Below, in pieces: positions 23,949 to 36,096 of a DNA stretch of 64,000 nucleotides. How positions within the stretch are numbered: position 1 is the stretch's first letter; the number at the start of each line of letters is the position of its first letter. Under the pieces are notes generated by a model, which was given only the letters and a program-made list of their open reading frames with translations, was not told the origin of the DNA and did not search any database. The translations under genes were made by a program, and so were the position numbers. The stretch comes from Dugong dugon (lineage: Eukaryota > Chordata > Mammalia > Sirenia > Dugongidae), in assembly GCA_030035585.1 (NCBI GenBank), contig CM057466.1, forward strand, positions 113,400,182 through 113,464,181. The letters run 5' to 3'.

Positions 23949-24143
23949 GGAGCCCCGGTGGCACAGTGGTTAAGCGCTCAGCTGCTAACCGAAAGGTCGG
24001 CAGTTCGAACCTACCAGCCTCTCAGCGGGAGAAAAGACCTGGTGATCTGCTCCCATAAAGATTACAGCCTTGGAAACCCTATGGGCAGTTCTACTCTGTC
24101 ACATGGGGTTACTATGAGTCAGAATCGACTCGACAGCACCCAG
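23949..24143 (+). repeat. AfroSINE, plus strand, well preserved
   Basis: One of the best preserved copies. The head 'gtggcacagtggttaagcgc' (A box) and 'ggtcggcagttcgaacc' (B box) show the tRNA-like RNA polymerase III promoter. Ends 'gtcagaatcgactcgacagc'. Confidence 0.93.
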
Positions 24144-24914
24144 CAACAGTAACAGTGGCAGATGTGGGAACTCTTTGTCTTCTTGCCTTAGGACCAAGTG
24201 CTACCATGGAGCAGGATTTTGGACACTGGGGCTCGATTCAGTAACCTGACCTACATGAACAGAGGGGAGAGGCTTTGTTGTGCTTATTCCAGAACCAAAT
24301 GTGAAATGTGCATTGTCAGTCTGTACACACAGGTGCTCTGTTTCAGTTTTTACATGGTTGTTTTAGTTAGTATGTAGGTTCAGAGCTTGTAGTCTCCCAT
24401 CTAGCAGCCTGGAGTTCCCCAGCACAGAGCTAGAAGGCCAGCTCTGAGCTTGTCCAGGGACCCACTCTCATTGCTCTTCTGTCTCTTGAGTGTTGCTTCT
24501 GCCACATGGTTTATGATGCATTCTCTGTTTTAGCCACAAAAAGGGCAAGAAGGGGGAGGGAGGAGGGTGCACCCCTGCTCCTCAAAGGCATGATCTGGAA
24601 GTTGACTATCAGTTCTGCTCACGGCTCGCTGGGTGGAGCGTAGTCACTGCATGGTATCTAGCATTCAGGAAGGTTAGGGAACGCCGTGTTTAATCAAGTA
24701 GCCACATCCTCTGCTAAGAAGACTGCTACTGTTTAAGAAGGGAAGAATGGATATTGGAGAATAATTTTCTCTTCCACATACATTCAAAGAATGTACTTTT
24801 GGCTGCCTTTGTTTATTTTGTATGCTTTTATTTCTCAGTTAATTGATTTGACTATAATATATTGCTAGTAACTTCTGGAATAATTCCTGACCTTTAGTCA
24901 TATTCAAAAATAAC

Positions 24915-25555
24915 CTGTAAGGTTCTGCCAAGATGGAGTAGCCCCAGTCCTCCCAGGTCCCCGTGTTACAACTAAACAACCCTGGACACAACACAGCACC
25001 AGATCTGGGAAAACTGAGAAGTAGAAAGAAGGCAGACAGCTGAGGAGCTGCAGCACTTGAGGACAGGTGACAGTGGATCCCCTGGATTTCCTTCTCCGCC
25101 ATACATCCTGGACAGCGTGCTGGACAAGCCTGGAGCCTTTGCCTATTCGCCTTAGTCAAACCTGGGAAAAGGGTGGTCTAAAGAATAGAAAAAAGTTTTG
25201 GCAGTACTCACTCTGCTTTGCCAAACACTTCTGAGCCCTCCACCCCTGCAGTTTCAGCAGGCTGAGCAGCAAGCTAAGCCTAGAAAGCAACTTGGTTTGG
25301 TAGGAAGCGTAAACGCTTTGCAGTCCACGGAGCTGCCGTAACTCCCAAGGTGAGCTTGAGGATGAGCTGAGATAAAAGTAGGTGGAGCACCTCACATTGT
25401 GTTGGGTAGAGAAAATATTGAGGCTCTCATGTAGTACCCCCAAAACCTTAGAAATAGAAGATTGCCTTCTAGGGACTAAACTCTGAAATCCTCACACAAT
25501 GGATTGGAGCGGTAAAGAGTTGTATGTAAAATATACCTCAATAAAACTGATTTAA
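24915..25555 (+). mobile_element. Possible L1 5' UTR joined to L1 tail
   Basis: Starts 'ctgccaagatggagtagccc', the style of an L1 5' end, continues GC-rich to about 25440, and ends 'cctcaataaaactgattt', the style of an L1 3' tail, with no ORF1 or ORF2 between. Could be an internally deleted or spliced L1 insert; evidence is by resemblance only. Confidence 0.35.
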
Positions 25556-25749
25556 AAATAGCCATAAAAATCCATACTGATCACTGCTGTCAAGATGAAT
25601 ATGAAACCAGAGGAATAAATTAGAAAAATTACTGTAGTTTTAAAATCACTTAGGAATATTTCCTTAAAATTGAGGTAATTATTGAAGTTCACGTAATTTG
25701 TTGAGTAAATCACCTCCTTTAAAGAGTGTTGCAGGATATTTGGAGAAAC

Positions 25750-25885
25750 AACACACGTACACGCACATGCACACTTGCACACATGGACACACACACTTGC
25801 ACACATACGTATATGCTCACACAGAAGTACACGCACACAAACACATGCACACACGTACACTTGCACACACACACCCACACACTTG
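25750..25885. repeat. Imperfect CA/CACACG-rich microsatellite
   Basis: Mostly alternating purine/pyrimidine 'acacac' with interruptions 'acgtac', 'tgcac' and 'tatgctc'. The 63-108 codon frames over it on both strands are repeat artefacts. Confidence 0.9.
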
Positions 25886-26883
25886 CTGAAACTGCCATCT
25901 CACAGGCCTGCAGATGCACAGTGATACAGACCAGGCTCCCTCAGGGCTGAGACCAAGAGGTGCGCTGCAAGGTGGATTCTAGGTCATGTGCATGGAGCAT
26001 CGATTTGAGGCCAGCAGAGGCAGACTAGTTTAAGAAAGAAGGAATGGCTCTTGAAAAGGCCTGGGGACTGGAGAAAAGATAGTGTTTGGCATTGGAACAT
26101 GGGACAATACCGAGAAATAGGAAAGCACTAGATCCATGAGAGTGTCAGTGTGACCAGGGGGATCAGAGAAAGCTTTCTGTTGGAAAGACCATTCTACTGG
26201 CACTGAGGTGGGTGGTAATGGAAAGAGAAAGTGTTCTTAGGGAGAGTAACCTAAGGCAGTGAGTGCTTATCACATTTTATACTCCATTCTTTGACTTTTT
26301 TATAGACTATTACATCTTTAACAAGATGGAAGTTGATTAAAAGGCCATTTCCCTTGGTGATTTCTGCCTGCCACTTACTAGTCACTTAAATTACCCCAGA
26401 GTGGCCTCTGTTTCTAGGAGAGTAACCCCTTCTATCCTAGAGGACTTGGTGTCAACTCTGAGTGTGGAAATGCACAGAAGTCGTAGGTCTGTTGTACTGA
26501 TGGCCTGTTGACTGTCCATCACAAGGAGTGTCAGCACTGAGCGGGGCACCCCAGCCCCTAAGGCTGCCCTTGTATGGCAGAGTGATGTGATAAAACCTTC
26601 CATGGTGTGTGGTGTGTCTGGGCTTTAGCTCAGGTGGACTTGATTCTGTTGTTACCATTTCTGAGAAAGTTTTACATAATCTAGAGTTTTCACTCAGAAA
26701 ATTCTGACTATGTATGTGTTATATCCATGTAAATATTCCTGAAATACACTAATCTGATCATTTGGTAAAAAAAATAAGTAAGAAGAGGATGGATCTGAAC
26801 CAGATCAATAAAAGTGGTGGTTGCTAGTAGGGGTGAGAAACAGGAGGATAGAAAATCTAGGTTTTATTTGTTAATTCCAAGAC

Positions 26884-26937
26884 AGGTAACTTGGTGATAT
26901 TATTGTTGTTAGGTAACTTGGTGATATTATTGTTGTT
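26884..26937. repeat. Perfect 27-bp tandem duplication
   Basis: The unit aggtaacttggtgatattat plus tgttgtt occurs twice in a row at 26884-26910 and 26911-26937. Confidence 0.95.
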
Positions 26938-27489
26938 AGTGAAAAGTAAATGTTGTCTCTTTGACATACAACGTTTAAGAGTGTCAAAGTCATTTTTTTT
27001 TAAAGAGATGTAGCAAGTTATCAGATCTTTTCTTCTTTCTGGAAGTTCCTTAGAATTTTCTTAATTATCAGCAATTTACTAACAATCTAATAGTCTGTTT
27101 CCCTAAATTATTATACAATAATACTAGTTTAAAATTATTTCAGTTGAAATCATTTTAGGATGACTCAGAATATTCCGTTCATCTCCATCTTTTCCTGCAG
27201 GGGATCCTCTGAGCATATCAACTGAAAACCTCATGTTGTAAGATGTTATGTTCACATACATTTAAAAGACTAGTTATGAGAAGAAAGCTGATTGTAAGAA
27301 ATAGCTACGTATTTTTATTTAGAAATATCAGTTTATGTTATTGGCAGGTTTTATGATTTTTTTTTTCATGTTTGGAAAGTTTGTTTTGAGGTTCATTTAA
27401 GTAAATAATTATGTTATGGATCTCTGAATGAGTGAACTAATCAAAATTAAAACTGAGTCAACAGCTGGTACTGATTGATGTAATTGCCA

Positions 27490-27620
27490 AGTACTCACTC
27501 TGTCCCATGCACTATTAGGCATCCTGTGTGCATCGTCTTGATGTTGTAACAACCCTGTGAGGGTAGGTGTTATCATTACCCCCATTTTATAGGCTCAGAG
27601 TGGTTACCATGCCCAAGTTC
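27490..27620. repeat. MIR-like SINE remnant
   Basis: 'catgcactattaggcatcct', 'aacaaccctgtgagg' and 'cccattttataggctcagag' are MIR core text. Confidence 0.6.
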
Positions 27621-27659
27621 AATAGCTAGAACCTGGACCCAACCCTAGAGCGTCTAGAG

Positions 27660-28250
27660 CAACACTAGCTAATAGAAATGTAATGTGACTAATTAAAATC
27701 TCTTATAAGTCACATTTTTAAAAGTCAAAACCAGCAGGTGAAATAAATTTTACTGATACATCTAATATACTATATCTAAGATATTATCAATCCATATATA
27801 AAAAATATTGAGATATTTTACATTCTTTTTTGCAGCAGGTGAAATGAATTTTATTAATATATTTAATATATCCAGGATATTATCAATTCAAATATAAAAA
27901 ATATTGGGATATTTTATAAAGTATCCCAGTATCTTTTATATTCTTTTTTTTTGTACTAAGTCTTTGAAATCTTGTGTATATTTGACACTTATACCACATC
28001 TCAGAAACCCTGGTGGTATAGTGGTTAAGAACTACGGCTGCTTCACAAAAGGTCGGCAGTTTGAATCCACCGGGGGTCCTTGGAAACCTTATGGGGCAGC
28101 TCTACTCTCTGCTATAGGGTCACTATGAGTAGGAATCAACTTGATGGCAATGGGATTGGTTTCTTTCTGGTTTACCGTATCTCAGTTCAGATCAGCGATG
28201 TTCCACATGCAGCAACCACATGTGGACAGAGGAGCTCTAGAATCTGATCT
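27660..28250. repeat. DNA-transposon-like repeat split by an AfroSINE
   Basis: Flank text 'agctaatagaaatgtaatgt' and 'caaccacatgtggacag' resembles a common mammalian DNA repeat. 27740-27805 and 27835-27905 also look like a diverged internal duplication ('agcaggtgaaat', 'ttatcaat'). Family not named. Confidence 0.35.
28003..28163 (+). repeat. AfroSINE, plus strand, internally deleted
   Basis: 'aaccctggtggtatagtggt' head, missing the central part, ends 'ggaatcaacttgatggcaat'. Confidence 0.87.
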
Positions 28251-28722
28251 TACCTCCCACATACTCTTCTGTAATCTTCTCTGCCTTTAAACCAAATTAA
28301 AATGATGATAAAGTATTTCCATCCAAAAACTTAATCAGTTGTCACTTTGCTTTAAGGTAGCTTATTAAACTGTAATTTTAGTTTAAATTCTTTCCTGATC
28401 CTTTGGCAGTGTTGAAGTCATTCTGCTTCTGTAAAGTTTTCACTGAGCAGATGGACAAAATGCAAATTACCCAACAGCTGATTGGAGCCGACTTCACTTT
28501 GCTCAAAAATTATATTGTCCTCCTCCTGTCTTCCCAGTGTTCCTTTTTCTTTCAATAAAAGAAATGTGATGTTTATATGTTCAGGTTGGGACATAATGAG
28601 ATTTTTGGGAGGTGGAGTGAGGTTTGCTCCTGAGGAGTACATAGTTTGCACCTTGACCATTTCCTATACAGTACCAGTTCTTCTGAGAAGTGATGACCTG
28701 GAGCATTTGCTTTCTCTCCCAG

Positions 28723-28901
28723 AACCTCATCTGTTCTGAGTGTGGGGATGAGTTCACTCTGCAGAGCCAGCTGGCCATCCACATGGAGGAGCACCGGCAG
28801 GAGCTGGCCGGACGCCGGGCATACACCTGCAAGGCCTGCAAGAAGGAGTTTGAGACGTCTGCCCAGCTCAAGGAGCACATGAAGACACATTACAAAATTA
28901 G
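28723..28901 (+). CDS. ZNF236: ZNF236 exon 3 of window: fingers 4 and 5
   Basis: 179 nt, acceptor CTCTCCCAG, donor AG|GTATGC in phase 2. Finger 4 (C-S-E-C) has helix residues L,S,Q,I; finger 5 (C-K-A-C) has T,A,Q,E. The linker between them is long and basic/polar (about [11 protein letters not shown]) and not a TGEKP type. The exon is clearly more GC-rich than its flanks. Two antisense open frames of 99 and 112 codons over it are shadows of this coding sequence. Confidence 0.96.
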
Positions 28902-29127
28902 GTATGCGCAATCACTTGGGCTTGGTAAAAAAATCCATACAGCAAATTAGAAGTGGGCATGCTTTGCTACGGTCAATTAAAAATATTTGCTGCTTTCAAA
29001 ACAAGAACACAGAATGTGGAGCCACAGCGCTATTTCTATTTCTGTTTTCATCAGAAACAGAAAGAATGAATTTTATGATATTGAATACACAAAACTAATA
29101 CGTATAAATATGTGTATATACACTTCT

Positions 29128-29336
29128 GGAACCCTGGTGGCTCAGTGGTTAACTGCTCAGCTGCTAACTGAAAGGTTGGCAGTTCAAACCCACCAGCTGC
29201 TCCTTGGGAGAAAGATGTGGTGGCAGTTCATTTCTGTAAAGATTACAGCCTTGCAAACCCTATGGGAGCAGTTCTGCTCTGTCCTATAGGATCTCTCTGA
29301 GCCATAATCAACTTGATGGTAACAGGTTTGGTTTTT
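29128..29336 (+). repeat. AfroSINE, plus strand
   Basis: Head 'aaccctggtggctcagtggt' to 'cataatcaacttgatggtaa'. Followed by an AT/GT microsatellite-like stretch to about 29402. Lies in the short intron between exons 3 and 4, 188 bp upstream of exon 4. Confidence 0.9.
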
Positions 29337-29523
29337 TATATACGTATATGTGTGTGCATGTGTTAAATATGTGGGTGTATATGTCTCTATCTCTCTATAT
29401 ATAATTGATGTCTCGTTAAAGCAGGTTCTGATGACCATCAGCTAAACATTCTGGTAGATTTTATTTTGAAATTGTAATCTGAGGGAGGCCATTTAATGAG
29501 TATTTCCCCCTATATTAAACTAG

Positions 29524-29648
29524 GGTCTCAGGTACAAGGTCTTATAACCGGAATATTGACAGAAGCGGATTCACATACTCATGTCCTCATTGTGGAAAGA
29601 CCTTTCAAAAGCCTAGCCAGTTAACGCGACATATTAGGATACACACAG
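29524..29648 (+). CDS. ZNF236: ZNF236 exon 4 of window: finger 6
   Basis: 125 nt, acceptor AAACTAG, donor ACAG|GTATGA. It starts by completing an Arg codon and reads V-S-G-T-R-S-Y-N, then finger 6 (C-P-H-C-G-K-T-F) with helix residues K,S,Q,R, the same contact set as finger 1. The exon ends inside the linker, after the first base of the Gly codon of H-T-G, so the TGERP linker to finger 7 is built across the intron. Confidence 0.96.
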
Positions 29649-29699
29649 GTATGAAGAAACAGGTACTTTGGGGTGATTGATTATGTGGCTTGAAGGAAA

Positions 29700-29940
29700 A
29701 GAAAATGTGTCTCAGAGCCAGCTAGGCCTGGGCTCTAATCTTGACTTTTCCTTTGTTTTCTGTGTAATCTTTGTGAAATTGCTTGATCTTGCTGTGGTTT
29801 CACTTCCTCACTTGAAAATGGGAATGTTAATGTCTATCATATAGTTGTCATAAATCGTAACTGAAAGAACATATGTAGTGTTTGTAGAAAAGTGCCTGAT
29901 ACATGGTAGGCTATCAGTAATTGAGAGTTGGTATTATTAT
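29700..29940 (+). repeat. MIR SINE remnant
   Basis: 'gtgtaatctttgtgaaattg', 'cacttcctcacttgaaaatg' and 'gtgcctgatacatggtaggc' occur in the order of the MIR consensus. Confidence 0.65.
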
Positions 29941-31148
29941 TGCTGTTATTATTATTGATATAGTATTTATTCAGTCATTTAATTCAGAAATGAGCCAGCC
30001 AATGTCAGGTATTAGACTGGGCTAGTTAAGTATAAATTTACAAAGAAAGCACAGGATCCCTGTATTCTATTATAATTTTGCCTTCACTAACTGGGCTATA
30101 AAACATTAAAAGTAACAAAAACTTTATTTCTCTGTGCCTTATCTGGCATATTTGTTGGCTTTGCTTGAATTTTTGATGTGGGTACAGCAGTCATGGCTGA
30201 ACATACTTTCTGTCAGCTCTTGAAAAATCAGTTTATAATATTGTTTTAGTAACATGATCCTGTTTAGGTAAGGACAAGGGAAAACTATACAAATATTTAC
30301 AGTATTTGAAATTAGAGTGATCCATGCTTTTGTTTTCTTATATACTCCTTCTGATTTGGTTTCCCTTTATGGAGTGACAGGGTAAGAAATACACAGCATT
30401 TGGCTGGCTGCTTTTGTTTTTCAGCCAGTTCTCATTAGGCTACACTGCTTTTTGCCTTTTTTAGTGTTTTCGTGAAATATTTCTATGTACAGTACTGCAG
30501 AGTCATCCAGACTATTTTGCAGTTTGTTTCTGTGTCAGTATAAAGTTAATTGGAGTGTCTCCCTTACTGCATGGAGGTAGAGGGCCTGCTTCTCCTGGAG
30601 AGACACACTCAACCCTTGAGAGGGAGCTGGGTGGGGGGTGGTATTCTCAGCTGCCCCTCCTGGCATGGAGCCTCTGCCTTATGAGCAGGTGGGTGGGTGG
30701 AGACCAGACCCAGGTAAATGATTATTTTCTGGGAAGAGGGTCCATCAAGCCCCTCAGATGGCTATTCTGGAAGTCCTGTCCCCGAAAATCATTTTTACTC
30801 AAAGACACACACACACAAACACATATTTGTTTTTGTTTTTGTAAAGAAGTTTTTTGTCAGAACAAACATGGATGGATCAAGAGAAAACATAAAGCTTATG
30901 GTTTTCTCCCTACAGATATATTTTAAACCTCATTGTCACAAATATATTAGAAATTTGCTTTGACAAGTGTCAATAAACATGAGTTCTCTTTGTAGCTCTT
31001 ACTGTCTGTCCAGTCTTAAAGTGATGTTACTTATGTTCTTTGGAGAAAAATTATGATATTTTGGGTAACGTAAGCATTTCTCTTTTGAATCCAGAAGGTA
31101 CTCCTCATAGTGTGTAGTTGTAATTTGATCCCTTTTCTCCCTCTTCAG
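29941..31148 (+). other. Rest of intron 4 of window
   Basis: No named repeat. A short CA stretch occurs at 30806-30821. Open frames at 30555-30963 show no domain and lack the codon pattern of the real exons. Confidence 0.5.
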
Positions 31149-31321
31149 GTGAAAGGCCATTTAAATGCAGTGAATGTGGAAAAGCTTTCAACCAGAAGGG
31201 GGCGCTGCAGACGCACATGATTAAGCATACAGGTGAAAAGCCCCATGCCTGTGCCTTTTGTCCTGCCGCCTTTTCTCAAAAAGGAAACCTTCAGTCACAT
31301 GTACAGAGAGTTCACTCCGAG
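31149..31321 (+). CDS. ZNF236: ZNF236 exon 5 of window: fingers 7 and 8
   Basis: 173 nt, acceptor CTCTTCAG, donor GAG|GTAAAC. It begins by completing Gly, then E-R-P-F-K-C. Finger 7 (C-S-E-C-G-K-A-F) has helix residues Q,G,A,T. A canonical TGEKP linker joins it to finger 8 (C-A-F-C), helix residues Q,G,N,S, which ends H-x4-H rather than H-x3-H. Ends in phase 0. Confidence 0.97.
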
Positions 31322-33357
31322 GTAAACATAGTCTTTGTGGCTCATGCAGTATTCCACAGGTGTGCAATAGACATCTCTTGAGTTAATGAATGAGCCGGAA
31401 AAATGCTTTTCCATTTTTAAAAATGCAGATTAAGGGTTTGTGTTGAACACACCCTGTTTAAAACAAACACACACAGGTTATTTTTTTGGCTTATTATACA
31501 TAGAAGAAATAATAAAATAATATATTTTTGTCTTCTTACTGATAATATTATAGTTTTGATGAATAGATATTTGAAAATACCAATACCTTTATTAGTCATG
31601 ATTCATCAGCCTGAATATTGAGATATTTCATCCTTTTAATAAAATTGAAACACTGACACTCTCAAGTGTAGGAAATGAAAGATGAGAAATATAATTGAGT
31701 AAAATGTTTTTCCTGTGGCTAATGTTGCTAAGCTCACATATGGCTACATATGGCACCATTTATATTGTATATTCAGACTAGTCCTGGTTTGTTTGTTTCC
31801 TGCCATGCTGAAAGCTAACTATTTAAGTTGATATTCACAATTTCGTATTGTAATTTTTTATTGTCTATAGATTATACTGATTTGTAGATTCTCTGGAAAT
31901 ATTTCTGTTAAGCAGGTTAAGTTTTGCTCTTATTATTTGTGATTTGGTGTCTTTGATTTATTTATAGTCTAATTGTAGAAAATACATACTTAAGCAACAC
32001 AAATACTTTTATTATGGTACAGTTTAGTTTATAACTATCATATGCTTAAAAGCAAATATATACCTTTTAATTTTTTCCATACAGTAACACTTGAGTAAAA
32101 AGTGAACTCAGGGTTGATAGTACACTTTTGTCCAAACCTAACAAAATCAAGAAGTAGAAATTGTCTTGATCTTAGATAAGATTTAGGTTTTATTCTATAA
32201 TGGGGGTGGGGGAAGGACTTTAAAAAGAACAAAAAAAATACTACACAGTTCACAGTTTATAAACACATTCAGAAGTACATAAGGAATAAGTTACTTTTAA
32301 AATCATATTTTATTGTCTAAGAAGCCAGAGACATTAGAAAGTATGTGTGAGGTAATGGTAACATGAGGGGACATTACCTTTAGATCTGAAGAGTAAATCT
32401 GGGCTGTACGAGTTGCTATTGTGTAAAGAAAACTGCTTGGGAATGAGCATATATTCATGCAGCCCTAGAAATGTCTCCTGGAAACCCTAGAACAGCCTTG
32501 TGGGATTAGGGCAGGGGCTCGTCCATGCTCCTGAGTTTAGGAAGCTCATTCTGGGATATCTGTGAACTAACTGTCTGTCATAGCTACCGAGAAACTCAGC
32601 TCTAGTGGGACTGACTGAGATGTTTCAGAAAAGATCTACAGATGCTAGTTTGTAAAGATTATCCAGCCCTGTGAGGAATCTAAAGCCTTATATGTGGTTC
32701 TTAGCAAGGTGCTAAAGATAGAGTAGAGGTCTGACTGAGGCTCAAAGTCAATTAGTTTTTCAAACCAGCCTTCACAATTATGCTAATACCTAAAATTGTT
32801 CCTGTTTACTGTACTGTTCTCTGTAGTGTGCTTCTGGCTTTTTCATAGTTTTTAACATTAGTTGCTAATACTGAATATCTGAATTGGTGATGGAACACTT
32901 AGAAACTGTATAACATTCCTAACCTGTATATTTTAGCCCCCAAAAAAGCTTATTCAGAGTAATATTCAAGCCCAGCCATCCACTATTCATTATTGAGCAT
33001 TGTACTTAACTGTTTAAGAAACTGAGTACATCATACCTCGGTTTTCTTTTCTTTAAAATTAAATGGCAGTAACTGAAAAATATGCCTCTTTATTCCTAAA
33101 CCTGTTCTAATTTATAGAAAAGGCTGTGAAATTTTCACTAATGTTATACTGGCAATACTGATTAAAGAACTGGGCCATTCATTCTAGAGCTGTGTGATTT
33201 AAAAGAAAAAGTACTGTAACGTTGGAGGGTTGGATAGTTCTGTCATTTTCAATGGAATGGCACATTATAATCTGCCATTATGTAATAACTTAGATACTCT
33301 TATCTAAGAATGAATTGTAAGAAACCTTATTTATTTATTTATTTTTAATTCTTTAAG
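31322..33357 (+). other. Intron 5 of window
   Basis: 2036 bp, AT-rich, no AfroSINE and no L1 recognised; a TTTA run just before the acceptor. Appears to be mostly unique sequence. Confidence 0.6.
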
Positions 33358-33501
33358 GTCAAGAATGGCCCTACCTATAATTGTACAGAATGCAGTTGTG
33401 TATTTAAAAGTTTAGGCAGCTTAAATACACACATCAGCAAGATGCATATGGGTGGGCCCCAGAATTCCGCAAATGCTACAGAGACTGCGCATGTTTTAAC
33501 G
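33358..33501 (+). CDS. ZNF236: ZNF236 exon 6 of window: finger 9
   Basis: 144 nt, 48 codons, acceptor CTTTAAG, strong donor ACG|GTAAGT. Finger 9 (C-T-E-C-S-C-V-F) has helix residues S,G,S,T, a third Cys two residues after the zinc Cys pair, and H-x4-H spacing as in finger 8. The exon closes the first finger cluster and runs into a Ser/Thr/Asn-rich stretch that opens the first linker. Confidence 0.96.
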
Positions 33502-35892
33502 GTAAGTCTAATAATTGGTTTATAGGAGGATTTTTTTTTAACTAAAATATGTCACCTTAAATATCACCTTTAAAAATTTTGAATATTGTTTGGTACAGTA
33601 AAGGTGCTATGAAAGTTTTCTATATGAAGGTAAGTTGCTACTTTTGTGGTTTTTTTAAAAAATTTTAGAACAGTATTAGGTGGTCCTGATTTATGGACTG
33701 TCATCGGAACCAGTGAAAATAAGAGAAAATGTAATCATTAATTTATGAGATTGTCACTCATGCTGTCAGTTTTGCTGATGAGTATTTTTATTTAAGTTAT
33801 AAGTTAAGAATTAATTATCACTTTTAGATAATATTTATCCTTTGTGACAGTGATAATTTTTCCTGAGTCTTTCGACTGTTAGGAAGCTAAATTGTACATG
33901 TATTTTAAATTATGTAACTAAAAACACACATATGTTTTTATTCCTTTTATGTAGGATTCTATAGCTCAGCCTCAATCTGTCGTTTTTTCTACACTCTCAA
34001 TTGATAATAAATGGAAAAATCTAAGTATAGAATATTGTATCTTAAAAGTATTGACATACGATACAGAAATCTCAGACATCTTAACTGTATGCTGATGAAT
34101 ACTGTTAGCCGGTAGTTTGAGCTTAAGTCTCAACAGCTGCGTCCTACCAATATGGAAAATGGGCCTTGTTAATACTTAATTCTGGAACATTAGATTCACT
34201 TTTAGTTATGTTTTTTTTCTCACAATATTTGCAGTATTGCAATATTTGCAGTATCGCAATATTTCCTCAATTTACTCTTAATCAAGGAGGATGTTGTAAA
34301 TAAATTCCAGAACTTGGGAATAATTGGAGCCTATTAATTAAGCCTCGAAAATTATATTTTGAACTGAGTATTGTTTCTTTTAATACAATTTTCCATTTGT
34401 AAATTATAACCAAATATTAGAGTTTTCACCATTTCTTTTGGCAGCATGCAAATCAAATGTGTAGAAGTAGTGAATAATCATCCAGGTCAATGTTTTAATT
34501 CCTGTTCTGAGGACCATCATGTGTTAGGTCCATGCTCTTTGTCAAGGCTGCCTAAGGAACCTGTGTTCTGCCTCCTGTGTTGAACTTCCATGTCTGTTAT
34601 TTTGCCTCTCAAATTTTCTTGCTCTTGGCCGTTTTGCTCAACTTTTGAGAAATTTCTCTAGCTTTATTTTATGACTCTTCTATTGATGTTTTTTTTGGTA
34701 GTAAGATTTTCATTTCTGAGAGCTCTCCTTTCTGATCTGTTTTTTCACGCCAGGACATTCTTTTCTGGTTTGATGCACACTTGTTCTGAAATCTCTGAGG
34801 GTGCTACTTAGAATTTTCTTTCTAAAAGTCCTCTTTGGCTCTTTGGGTCATCCCCACCCCATCATCTTTCAGTGTCTTGTAGCCTTTGGTTGCCTGTTTG
34901 TATTTCTGAGGCCACAGTAAACCTGTGTGTGAACCTTGTAGGTGTGGTGGGCTTGTTGACCTGCAGGGGTCACCATAAGTGGAGGGGGGTGCAGGGAACC
35001 CCATAGCCTCAGGACCCCTGTGTGGCAGAACACAGATGTTGTATTTCATCTGGTGCCCTGGCTCTCCCCAGACTGTTTGTTCCTTTCATCCTTTTGTAGA
35101 GGCAACCCTTCCTTTTTGGCCTAAGACTAAGTGCCTAACTGCCACGTGTTCTGTGTAGAGAAGACAGGTTTATTTTCAGTCGTTTTGGATGTTCCCACCG
35201 TCTTTTGGCATTTGCTTTTTTGATCCTTGAGCTTCTGCAGGAATCAGATATTTCAAATTCGATATCCCGTATCCTTTGGATATTCTTGGCTGTTGCCCTG
35301 CAGAGCGTTTATTCCTCCTGTCTCCTTGTTTTCCAGAATTGGTTGAATTATTTTGACCACAGTGGCCTCTTTCTTATTTTCTTAATTTTGAACCTTAAAA
35401 AACCAAAAACCAAACCTGTTGCCATAGAGTCGATTCCAATTCATAGCGACCCTATAGGACAGAGTAGAACTGCCCCATAGGATTTCCAAGGAACGACTGG
35501 TGGATTCAAACTGCCAACCTTTTGGTTAGCAGCTGAGCCTGTAACCACTGCACCATAGTTCTTTTATTCCATCACTTCACATTAATGGATTAACAGGGAG
35601 GTGGGGACCCGTGTGCTTAACCTGCCATCTTGAATTGGTAGGCTGTGCTACCTGTTAAAAAACTTCAAAGAAACTGTAATAGAACAGTTCTCTCAGTATG
35701 TGCTTTTAACAGCCAATATTGTGCCCAGCACAGAAATAATTGAGGCATTCCATTTAAAATTTATGTTTGGGATGCTGTTAGATTTTAATGTTCATAAGGA
35801 GGGTACTACCTTTCTTCTTTTTTAAAGAAAAATCAAAGTCGAAATAACGTGATTTTTAGTTTTTTTTTAATGAAAATATTGCTATGTTTCAG
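33502..35892 (+). other. Intron 6 of window
   Basis: 33502-34570 shows nothing I can name. 34580-35640 reads as a LINE-like antisense block ending at 35625 in 'cctgccatcttgaattgg', the style of an L1 5' end on the minus strand, with an AfroSINE inserted at 35397. Confidence 0.45.
35397..35562 (-). repeat. AfroSINE, minus strand
   Basis: A-rich tail, then 'aaacctgttgccatagagtc' to 'accactgcaccatagttct'. Ends 330 bp before exon 7. Confidence 0.92.
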
Positions 35893-36096
35893 GCCACACT
35901 CTTTCAGACTTTACCCCTCCAGCAGACGGAAGCCCAGGTCACATCCTCGACCAGCCAGCAGGGCTCACAGGCTGTCACTGACGTCATCCAGCAACTTCTG
36001 GAATTGTCGGAGCCGGGCCCAGGGGACGCCAACCCATCGCCCCAGCCTGGCCAGCAGCTGAGCATCACCGTGGGCATCAACCAGGACATCTTGCAG
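35893..36096 (+). CDS. ZNF236: ZNF236 exon 7 of window: glutamine-rich linker
   Basis: 204 nt, 68 codons, acceptor TGTTTCAG, donor CAG|GTGAAT. It has no finger. The segment begins A-T-L-F-Q-T-L-P, is rich in Gln, Ser, Thr and Pro, and ends [12 protein letters not shown]. Glutamine-rich segments of this type are common in transcriptional regulators; an activation role is inference only. High GC in third positions. Confidence 0.94.

Larger units (their letters stand above)
19374..28722 (+). other. Intron 2 of window (9.3 kb)
   Basis: Holds AfroSINEs at 19973, 21473, 21553, 23949 and 28003, a LINE-tail element at 20533, old L1 tails at about 20200-22440, a T-run at 19652-19670, a CA-rich stretch at 25750-25885, a possible L1 5' UTR remnant at 24915, a short tandem duplication at 26884 and MIR text at 27490. 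22441-23948 is a GC-richer apparently unique stretch. 24144-24910 and 25960-26880 show nothing I can name. Confidence 0.7.

Noticed and set aside
23949..24030. tRNA gene (A and B box-like text in many places)
   Set aside because: This is the tRNA-derived head of AfroSINE, followed each time by the SINE body; no intact cloverleaf gene was found.
25552..25950. Cys/Val-rich and His/Thr-rich open frames on both strands
   Set aside because: Translation of an imperfect CA repeat.
28573..28911. Antisense open frames of 99 and 112 codons across exon 3
   Set aside because: Shadows of the GC-rich ZNF236 coding exon; no independent features.
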